The notes under the pieces: generated by a model
The model's input: only the letters and a program-made list of their open reading frames with translations
Database searches by the model: none
What the model was told of the DNA's origin: nothing
Origin: Agromyces sp. Leaf222
GTDB taxonomy: Bacteria; Actinomycetota; Actinomycetes; Actinomycetales; Microbacteriaceae
NCBI RefSeq assembly: GCF_001421565.1
Contig: NZ_LMKQ01000001.1
Span: forward strand, 991,651-1,055,650
DNA: 64,000 nucleotides
Reading direction: 5' to 3'
Shown here: positions 7,739 to 14,871 of the stretch, piece by piece
How positions within the stretch are numbered: the stretch's first letter is position 1
Layout: every line of letters starts with the position of its first letter
Translations under genes and position numbers: made by a program

Positions 7739-8161
7739 ATGAACGAGAACACGACGACCTCAGCACGCAGCAGCGCGGATGCCGCCGGCGGGCCGCCCCG
7801 CCGGCTCGTGAACGCGACCGCGCCCGTCGCCCGAGCACTGGCGGGGCGCAGGTGGATGCCGGTCTGGGGCGTCATCCGTCATCGCGGGCGCAAGAGCGGC
7901 ACGGCCTACGAGACGCCGATCGCGGTGGTGCCCACGAAGGACGCCGCCATCGTGATGATCGGCCTGCCGTGGGGTGCGAAGACCAACTGGGCGCGCAACG
8001 TCATCGCGGCCGACGGCGCCTCGCTGCGCTGGAAGGGGCGCGACGTCGAGCTGGTGCAGCCGCGCATCGTCGATGCGGCCGCGGCGGAACAGCTCGCGAA
8101 GGGGCCGTTCCGGGCCGTGCTCAAGCGGTTCCCGGCGGCGATCGTGTTCGTCCGCGCCTGA
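7739..8161 (+). CDS. Deazaflavin (F420)-type nitroreductase family protein
   Basis: A 140-residue protein of the split-beta-barrel family that includes the mycobacterial nitroreductase Ddn (formerly DUF385). The hallmark segments are present: HRGRKSGTAYETPI followed by LPWGAKTNWARNVIAA. Members bind F420 or a related cofactor and reduce small organic compounds; whether this one uses F420 cannot be read from sequence. It starts at ATG 7739 directly behind an ECF41-type promoter, so it is probably the dedicated target of the divergent sigma factor. Known ECF41 targets are mostly carboxymuconolactone decarboxylases, oxidoreductases or epimerases, so this partner seems less usual. Confidence 0.85.
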   Translation: MNENTTTSARSSADAAGGPPRRLVNATAPVARALAGRRWMPVWGVIRHRGRKSGTAYETPIAVVPTKDAAIVMIGLPWGAKTNWARNVIAADGASLRWKGRDVELVQPRIVDAAAAEQLAKGPFRAVLKRFPAAIVFVRA

Positions 8162-8337
8162 TCGGCGCCCTGCGAGCGGCCTCGCCGCGATCAGCGATCG
8201 CGCGAACATCCGTGACGTACCCTCAGGGAAGGACGCCGGTTCGACGGACGGCGGTTCACCCGTGGTCTACACCTGCCATGACGGATGCCGGTGAGCGAGC
8301 TCGAGCCGACACCGGCAGCCGCACAACTGGAGCCCAC

Positions 8338-9498
8338 ATGAACACGCCGACACCCGCTCTCCTCAAACTCGGGGTGTTGGTCACCTCTCGCAAGACCGAC
8401 GAGCGGCGACTGCCGATCCATCCCTCCCATCTCGAGCGGATCGACGCCGACCTGCGCGCGAACATGATCCTCGAGCACGGCTACGGCGAGCGTTTCGGCT
8501 TTTCGGACGAACAGCTCGCTCCGCTGGTGGGCGCGATGGCCACCCGCGAGGCCATCATCGCCGAGGCCGACGTCATCGCCCTGCCGAAGCCGCTCGCATC
8601 TGACCTCGCCGAATTCCGCGATGGACAGGTGCTGTGGGGCTGGCCGCACTGCGTCCAGGACCGGGACATGACCCAATACGCCATCGACAAGGGCCTCACG
8701 CTCATCGCGTGGGAGGCCATGAACCATTGGAAGGCCGACGGCGGGTTCGGGCTGCACGTGTTCCACAAGAACAACGAGATCGCGGGGTACTGCTCCGTGC
8801 TGCACGCCCTGCAACTGTGCGGCTCAACGGGCGACTACGGCCGGCGGCTCAACGCGGTGGTGATCGGCTTCGGCGCGACGGCACGCGGCGCCGTCACCGT
8901 GTTGAACGCGCACGGCATCCACGACGTGCGCGTGCTGACCAACCGCGACACGGCTGCCGTCGGCTCCCCGATCCCGTCCGTCGACATCATCCAGTTCGAA
9001 CACGACCCGGAGGCGCCGTTCGCGAGCACCGTGAACACGGAGGACGGCCCGGTCGCACTCGCCCCGTTCCTCGCCGCGCACGACATCGTCGTCAACTGCA
9101 CCCTGCAGGATCCGAACGCACCGCTGACCTACCTGCGCACCGAGGACCTCGGGGCCTTCCGCCCCGGCAGTCTCATCGTCGACGTCTCGATCGACGAGGG
9201 CATGGGATTCGAGTGGGCGCGGCCCACCTCGTTCGCCGATCCGATGTTCACGGTCGGTGATTCGACCAACTACTACGCCGTCGACCACAGCCCTTCGTAC
9301 CTGTGGAACTCGGCCACGTGGGAGATCAGCGAAGCCCTCATGCCGTTCCTCCGCACCGTGATGGAGGGCCCTGGGGCCTGGGCCGAGTCGGACACCATCA
9401 GCCGTGCGATCGAGATCGAGGGCGGTCGCGTGCGCAACGAGGCGATCCTGCAGTTCCAGGCGCGCTCGACCGAGTACCCGTATCCGGCGCTCGTGTGA
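8338..9498 (+). CDS. N5-(carboxyethyl)ornithine synthase-like dehydrogenase
   Basis: A 386-residue NAD(P)-dependent enzyme related to alanine dehydrogenase and the PNT alpha subunit. The N-terminal catalytic domain begins LGVLVTSRKTDERRLPIHP, which resembles the substrate-binding start of that superfamily, and includes GWPHCVQDRDMTQYAID. The C-terminal Rossmann domain has VIGFGATARGAVTVL. Family members condense an amino acid with pyruvate by reductive amination (N5-carboxyethyl-ornithine synthase in Lactococcus) or oxidise alanine. The precise substrate here is not proven. GGAG precedes the ATG at 8338. It is a single-gene unit, convergent with the broken epimerase gene. Confidence 0.75.
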   Translation: MNTPTPALLKLGVLVTSRKTDERRLPIHPSHLERIDADLRANMILEHGYGERFGFSDEQLAPLVGAMATREAIIAEADVIALPKPLASDLAEFRDGQVLWGWPHCVQDRDMTQYAIDKGLTLIAWEAMNHWKADGGFGLHVFHKNNEIAGYCSVLHALQLCGSTGDYGRRLNAVVIGFGATARGAVTVLNAHGIHDVRVLTNRDTAAVGSPIPSVDIIQFEHDPEAPFASTVNTEDGPVALAPFLAAHDIVVNCTLQDPNAPLTYLRTEDLGAFRPGSLIVDVSIDEGMGFEWARPTSFADPMFTVGDSTNYYAVDHSPSYLWNSATWEISEALMPFLRTVMEGPGAWAESDTISRAIEIEGGRVRNEAILQFQARSTEYPYPALV

Positions 9499-9543
9499 GC
9501 GTCACCGGGTGATGGCGGCAACCACCGCGGTCGGGTGACAGGA

Positions 9544-10291
9544 TCAGCGGCTGACCCGCAGGTCCTTCCACCCGAACCCGCCCGGTTCGGGCAGGCTCTG
9601 GCGGATCTGCTCGGCCGTGAACATTCGCCGGGGCAGCAGGTCGTCGGGGACGGATGCCGCGGGCGGCGCGGCATCGGTCACGCCCTCGGCGAGCATGCGC
9701 ACTTGCGCCTTCGCGACGAGCGGCACCTTCATGGTCCACTCGGTCACTTGCGCGAGCGCGAACTGCGCCCACACCGGCCACGGCACCACGACCACGCGAC
9801 GACCGACGACGGATGCCACGCGCCGCACGGCCTTCGACAGCAGCAGTTGCTCGGCGCCGACGACCGCGACGGTCTCACGCGGCATCCGCCCGTCGACCGC
9901 GGCGACGAGGATGTCGGTGAGGTCGTCGATCGGGATGGGCCGGATCGCCTTCTCGCGGAAGCCGACGGTCGCGAACACCGGCAGGGTCTGCACGGTGTGG
10001 CTGAGGTGGTCGATGAGGTGGTCGCCGCGACCGTAGATCATGCCGGCCTTGAGGATCGTGTGGTCGAGGCCCGAGGCGCGGACCAGCTCCTCGGCCGCCC
10101 ACTTCGACTCGTGGTACGCGGACCCGCAGTCGGGGCGCGCCCGCAGAAAGCTCAGCATGATGACCTTGCGCACCCCGGCGCGCTTGGCCGCCTCGATCAC
10201 GTTCGCGGTGCCCTCGATGTGCACCCGCTGGTAGGTCTGCTCGCCGATCTCGCGGTTGATGCCCGCGCAATGCGCGATGACCTCGAACCCG
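9544..10291 (-). pseudogene. NAD-dependent epimerase/dehydratase, N-terminally truncated
   Basis: The open frame gives the C-terminal ~225 residues of an extended SDR (YHESKWAAEELV with the YxxxK pair, then KAGMIYGRGDH). Family-like sequence continues upstream in the same frame (GFEVIAHCAGINREIGEQ), equal to the end of the Rossmann fold, up to about 10290. There it stops at the end of the large NTPase gene of the adjoining islet. The first ~65 residues, including the GxxGxxG NAD-binding loop, are absent, and I did not find them on the other side of the islet (14629-14870). Without the loop the product should be inactive. The most likely cause is insertion of the islet with loss of the 5' end. 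Confidence 0.75.
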
Positions 10292-13200
10292 TCAGGAGTT
10301 CTCGATCTCCGTGCGGAGATACTTACCGCGGGCGATCATGTCTTTGATAACCTCGCGAAAACCGCCGACTGACCGATCCAGCGCGCTTTGAAGACGCCTG
10401 AAAGAGAGTTCCAGATCGTCAATGTCGAGATCGCTAGTTTTCGTGCTCCAGTGAAGCGGGCATATCGACATCGTTTCTTCACAGGCAATCAACAGAGCCC
10501 GGCCCTGAAGATAGGCAAGCTGCTCCGTCCTTGATGAGGTAGCTGCGAATATGCGTGCCCCTTCCATTGCGGTCAATGCGGCCACGACCCTCTGGATTTT
10601 CTTGTCTCCGAGGAGAACGTGCCATCGAAGCAGGATGGACGAGAACTTCAATAGGATCTTGGGGTTCGTGAACTCTTGCGCGATCAATTGCAGTCCGAAC
10701 GGTGCGCCCTGGTCGCGCAGCAGGTTCTCGCAGCGCTCGAAAATTTCTCGCTTCGTCCAGACCTCGTTCAGTGGCCCAGAAGTCGTGAAGAGCGGCCACA
10801 ATGCCTCTGCGGATGGCGGGAGTACGCCGCGATGCAGTTCCACACGTGCGCGCAGACCAATGAGTGCACTTTCGGCGTTTGCCTCCTCGAGCCCACCGAG
10901 TAGCTGGATCGCCTCACCGCAAAGTCCCTCGACATCCTGGTTCTCCTGGCGCGCTACCTTGTCTATCAGCGCTTGCGCGAGCGTTTGACGGGTCCTACGC
11001 GCCGTCGCACGATTCGCGATCGACGAGCCAAGCAAGGCACGCAGTTCAATGATCGCGTCGTCAGTCCGCCCTATGTACCGCATGTACGAGGCCCGTACGA
11101 GTTGGAGTTCGGCCAGGGGCCCCCGTTCACGGATCGCTTCGTCGAGCACAGCGAATACAGGTTCTTCGTTGGTCACGCCGTTCCTGAACTGGGCCAACGC
11201 TCGCTGATATTGACGTTCGATGCGGAACCGTTCAAGGTGTACCTCGGTTTGCCCGTTCCACCGCTTAGCGAGGTCGTGGAGGCGCGCACGTCGCTTCAAA
11301 TACTGTGCCTTGAACGCGTCGAGCTTGGCGTCGACGGGGAGCCTCTGCCAGTTCGGATCTTCCCTGATCACGGCATTTATGAGGCTTCCCTCTCTCGCCC
11401 AAGACCGCCGGAGAATCCATACCTCGTTCTCGAACTCACGTGCTGAGCTCATTCGTCGTGCCCGAGACCATTTCCGGTACTCGCGGATCGTTCCGTCGGC
11501 CGAAGTCAGCTGTTCACGGGACATCCAAGTGGGATCAAGCGCGGCGTCGTATGCCGAGGGAGCGATACGGTCGACCGCTCGCATGTACAGTCCCCACAAA
11601 GTCGCATTCGGCGCGTCCAAAGTCGCCTCCCGCAGCATCGCTATCGCGTTCAGCCGGAGTGTGTGTGCGCGCTGCCGCTCGCTTTGCTCGGTACTCATCC
11701 TTAGACAGTCGGAAAGAGCGAGAAGGCCACGAATGACCGCCGAGAGTGGTCGGGCATCACCGAAACGGGACAGGGCGCGTGCGTCGTCATGAATGTCCGC
11801 CGCAATGGTTAGCGCCTTCTCGAGCAACTCCGCTCGCTCCGACAGGGGAAGCTCAACGCTCGCGGAGCGAACCACAGCAAGTACGCGAGCCACTATCGCT
11901 GCTCGAGTTTCGACAGTAGAAACCCGGGACGCGTCTTCAAGCAGTCGTTGGAGCTGTTCGGTGATTCGGATGGCAGGCATTCCCCGTGCAGCACCGAAGT
12001 CGAGGAGCGTCGCGCGGGCGGTGAGCGCGTCCCGCGCGGTGATCGTCTGATCGTCAAGGTCGCGGTCGAGACGACTGATGACCTCGTCGATGGCCACGAC
12101 ACCAGCGCGTGCGCGGAGAACATCTAGGCTCATGCGCGTGCGCGTCCAGGCTTGGACGGACATATTCGATTCAGCCGGTTTGCTGCGTTCAAGCGCTGAA
12201 TGCAGTTCGGTCATACGGGCCATCGCATCGTCGTGCCTTGAAACGAAGAGCAGGCCGCGAGCCGAGTCGTGCAGCAACTCAAGGTGTGACGCCGCCGCAA
12301 TCGAGTGTGCGTCACTCTCAATGTTGTCGAGGAATAGTTCCCGAGCCAAGACGGCCTCGATTTGGAAATTGACTCTGTTCTCTACCTCCGCGAATGCTTG
12401 CTTAACGAGTGCGGCACCGATCTGGTCGTCAATGCGGTAGTCCGCGCCGCCGTCGAGGAATGCCGCTCGGACTTCGCTTAGAAAACTGTCCGCGTCCGGG
12501 GATGTTCGTGCCAAGAGCAGCAAATCTGCGGTCGTGAGCGGCTCCGCTGCCATGCGGAGTGCCGTCGTGTTAGTTTGGTCAGTTAGCACAGGGCCCATCG
12601 GATCGCCGACAGTCATTCGCGCTATGCGGTCACGAATGCGACGGTGGACCTTGCGGACGGACTCCGTATCCAAGCCCGCCAAGTTGGAGCAGAGCAGGAG
12701 TTCAAGGATTTGCCTCGGGGCTGCGTCCAGAAGTAGGTCCAGAACTTCTTCAATCAACTCGTGGTCAATATGGCCGAGAATCGCCGCGTCGGCAAGCAGA
12801 CGGAACCCCGCAAGTCTGACTTCCGGACGAATCTCGCCGGACGCGTCGTTCCACCCCAGCGCATGCGCGAGCGGAGCTTGGTCGTGAGGATCGGCATTGG
12901 TGCCCTGCGAGATCGACTGAACTAACCAACGGGGCCAGAGCCGCTCCCCGTCGGGTACATGCGCCGTGATTCGGTCAATGCCGGTAAGAAATTGGCGCAC
13001 CGCTATGTTGGTCAGCTCTTCGGCAATCTTGAATGCATCGCCATCGAGGTCAATACGTCCGCCGGCTGAGACGATTACGCCCGGCAGCCGGTGGGGCTCA
13101 TCAATTAGTTCGATTGCATCCTGTGCAACCGCGACGCCGAGACCTGTCTCCGCTGCTAGGAGGTTTGCGGCATCCGACTTACCCAATGAGCCGATCGAGA

Positions 13201-14323
13201 TCGGTGGTCTAGTTCGGAGGCCGAGAGGAAGCTCGGGCGCGGGGGCCCAGGCCACCACGACAACAGCCGCCCATCCCAGTACCCCGGCCTGTAGAACTTC
13301 CAACAACGATTTTTGTCCGCTGGCCGTTTGGAAGAGACCCTCCCCCGCGTCGAGCGCTAGGCCGACTGGTGCAGCCCCGAGCTTGCGCCGAATACCCAAT
13401 TGCACATAGGCAGCGGCTTGATCGTCTATCTCTAACGCCCGCCGATCGTCCGTATCTGTGAGAACTTCGAGGTGCTCTGCTAGCGCTCGCAGTACTGGGC
13501 TGCGCCCGAGGATGAATCCAGTGAGATTGACGTAGGCGTACCTGCTGTAAATGTTGCCCTTGAGATCGACCGACTCTGAGGACATCCACGCTGCGATGAG
13601 GGCAGTCTTTCCCGAGGACGGCGGGCCGGCCAGAACGCGAACGGATCCGAGTGAGGTCCTGCTTTGAAGGTCAGCAACCTCCGTGACACGGCCATGCAGC
13701 GTTCCGAACGGGGGCGGCGGCGGTGGGGTGATGTGCTCAATCGGATTACCACCAACGGCGGCGCGCCATTGGCCAGCAACTGTTGCAGTCTCTTCGTTGC
13801 TCTGCAACCCGTTCAGGAAAGCTGCAATGGTTGCTGACGGCACAAGGTAGCCGCCCAACGCATTGTCTTTGTCACGCGTCTTGTGAACCTGGCCAATGAC
13901 TCGCCCGCTCGCCAATGAGACCACCGGAGCCCCACTGAAACCTGGAATTATCTGGCCGCTTCCAACCTTGAGTTGGTAGTCGAAGCTGGTGCCGCGGGTA
14001 CCTTCGATAGTAACCATCGCGCTATCGAATGAGTCCGCTGTGGCAGCTCGTACTAGGCACCGCTCGTCGAACGCCCACTCCTCCGCAAGGAGCATCCAGT
14101 TCGAGCGTCGGACTGGCATCCGCAGTAAGACAACGTCGGTGTCGTCAACTTGGATCACTGAGTCTGCCGGAATACGAGCGCCATCGATCGTGACAATCGG
14201 ACGACCGTCGACGATATGTCTACTCGTAGCAACAAGGTCGGGGCCAACAAACCACCCAGTGCCAAGCTTCAAGCCGCGAACAGGAACAACGCATCGATCA
14301 ATTAATTCGATGAGTCGATCCAC
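10292..14323 (-). CDS. Trypsin-like protease / STAND-type NTPase / helical-repeat protein
   Basis: A 1343-residue protein with a modular layout. Residues ~1-175 form a trypsin/HtrA-like serine protease with a plausible triad: His36 in TSRHIV, Asp63 in DDTDVVLLRM, Ser130 in PGFSGAPV. A Pro-rich linker (~200-205) leads to a P-loop NTPase with Walker A GPPSSGKT (233-240) and a likely Walker B ending at Asp325 (VGLALD). The remaining ~900 residues are helical; parts near the end look TPR-like (LVRASYMRYIGRTDDAIIEL). No signal peptide or membrane helix is seen, so it should act in the cytoplasm. The GTG start at 14323 overlaps the stop of the trypco1 gene. Such proteins are known from bacterial conflict systems, where the NTPase-repeat part senses a trigger and the protease is the effector. 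Its exact trigger and substrate are unknown. Confidence 0.82.
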   Translation of the reverse strand: MDRLIELIDRCVVPVRGLKLGTGWFVGPDLVATSRHIVDGRPIVTIDGARIPADSVIQVDDTDVVLLRMPVRRSNWMLLAEEWAFDERCLVRAATADSFDSAMVTIEGTRGTSFDYQLKVGSGQIIPGFSGAPVVSLASGRVIGQVHKTRDKDNALGGYLVPSATIAAFLNGLQSNEETATVAGQWRAAVGGNPIEHITPPPPPPFGTLHGRVTEVADLQSRTSLGSVRVLAGPPSSGKTALIAAWMSSESVDLKGNIYSRYAYVNLTGFILGRSPVLRALAEHLEVLTDTDDRRALEIDDQAAAYVQLGIRRKLGAAPVGLALDAGEGLFQTASGQKSLLEVLQAGVLGWAAVVVVAWAPAPELPLGLRTRPPISIGSLGKSDAANLLAAETGLGVAVAQDAIELIDEPHRLPGVIVSAGGRIDLDGDAFKIAEELTNIAVRQFLTGIDRITAHVPDGERLWPRWLVQSISQGTNADPHDQAPLAHALGWNDASGEIRPEVRLAGFRLLADAAILGHIDHELIEEVLDLLLDAAPRQILELLLCSNLAGLDTESVRKVHRRIRDRIARMTVGDPMGPVLTDQTNTTALRMAAEPLTTADLLLLARTSPDADSFLSEVRAAFLDGGADYRIDDQIGAALVKQAFAEVENRVNFQIEAVLARELFLDNIESDAHSIAAASHLELLHDSARGLLFVSRHDDAMARMTELHSALERSKPAESNMSVQAWTRTRMSLDVLRARAGVVAIDEVISRLDRDLDDQTITARDALTARATLLDFGAARGMPAIRITEQLQRLLEDASRVSTVETRAAIVARVLAVVRSASVELPLSERAELLEKALTIAADIHDDARALSRFGDARPLSAVIRGLLALSDCLRMSTEQSERQRAHTLRLNAIAMLREATLDAPNATLWGLYMRAVDRIAPSAYDAALDPTWMSREQLTSADGTIREYRKWSRARRMSSAREFENEVWILRRSWAREGSLINAVIREDPNWQRLPVDAKLDAFKAQYLKRRARLHDLAKRWNGQTEVHLERFRIERQYQRALAQFRNGVTNEEPVFAVLDEAIRERGPLAELQLVRASYMRYIGRTDDAIIELRALLGSSIANRATARRTRQTLAQALIDKVARQENQDVEGLCGEAIQLLGGLEEANAESALIGLRARVELHRGVLPPSAEALWPLFTTSGPLNEVWTKREIFERCENLLRDQGAPFGLQLIAQEFTNPKILLKFSSILLRWHVLLGDKKIQRVVAALTAMEGARIFAATSSRTEQLAYLQGRALLIACEETMSICPLHWSTKTSDLDIDDLELSFRRLQSALDRSVGGFREVIKDMIARGKYLRTEIENS

Positions 14324-14628
14324 TACTCGGCCTTCGAAGCCCACTCGACGCTGACTTGCACGCCAAAATCTGCAGTCGGACCGCCGATCAGGCTCACAAA
14401 CGCGCCAGATTCCCACCCAACTCCAACGGTGAAAGTAACGGTCGTCTTGTCCGGTACAACGTCCTCAAGTTCTTCTCGCAACTTTTCCGCGAACGGCTTG
14501 ACCCCGGCTAGTAGTTGGCCAATTTTGATGCGTGCCTCTTCAAATCCCACCTCCTGCTCGGGGTCGGTGGTGCTTACTGGCATAAGCACGTGAGTGCCGT
14601 CGTCGAGGTCGATGCGAACGATATCCAT
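14323..14628 (-). CDS. Trypsin-co-occurring domain 1 (trypco1)-like protein
   Basis: A 101-residue protein with the shape of the trypco1 family: an N-terminal strand with DDGTHVLMPV, a helix of about 30 residues (IGQLLAGVKPFAEKLREEL), then three beta-strands ending in GVQVSVEW. It has no enzyme motif. The family was named because its genes sit beside trypsin-like protease genes in NTP-dependent conflict systems, which is exactly the arrangement here. GGAGGAG lies just before the ATG at 14628 and the stop overlaps the GTG of the protease-NTPase gene, so the two are co-translated. It may be an adaptor or inhibitor of the protease; that is inference. Confidence 0.78.
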   Translation of the reverse strand: MDIVRIDLDDGTHVLMPVSTTDPEQEVGFEEARIKIGQLLAGVKPFAEKLREELEDVVPDKTTVTFTVGVGWESGAFVSLIGGPTADFGVQVSVEWASKAE

Positions 14629-14834
14629 ACTTGCTCCTCCAGTGCGTCTGCGATTCGCCTTGCGCGGCGACAGCGATGTGGCTTTCTCGACAGCAACGCG
14701 TGCATGCGTTGGCTCCGGTCGGTGGCTGCGACACTATCGATGGAATGCGCTAGCAGTCGATGACACGCCGCATCCTGGATTCGCATGAAGTGAGGACGCA
14801 ACGCGCCGGGAATACACCAGCCCCCGCCGCGTTG

Positions 14835-14859
14835 AACTTGAGCGTACGCCACTCAAGTT
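14835..14859. promoter_or_regulatory. HAIR element (HspR operator)
   Basis: AACTTGAG (14835-14842) and CTCAAGTT (14852-14859) form a perfect 8-bp inverted repeat around 9 bases. The core CTTGAGC-N7-ACTCAAG differs at one base from the HspR-associated inverted repeat CTTGAGT-N7-ACTCAAG. It lies 13 bases before the Clp ATPase start, so HspR probably represses this gene until heat or protein damage. Confidence 0.85.
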
Positions 14860-14871
14860 CCAGGAGGATTG

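Larger units (their letters stand above)
10292..14628 (-). other. Lower-GC two-gene islet (trypco1 plus trypsin-STAND NTPase)
   Basis: This segment is clearly less GC-rich than its surroundings (AAT, ATA, TTA and AGA-type codons and AT-rich runs are common here and rare elsewhere) and contains two co-directional genes that overlap by one base. Its left edge coincides with the truncation point of an epimerase gene. The right edge lies between 14629 and the HAIR element at 14835. I saw no integrase, transposase, tRNA or clear flanking direct repeat, so the mode of entry is unknown. Horizontal acquisition is inferred from composition and from the broken neighbour. Confidence 0.7.

Noticed and set aside
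10292..14834. Integrative element with integrase and attachment sites
   Set aside because: No recombinase, tRNA or flanking direct repeat was visible, so only composition and the broken epimerase support transfer.
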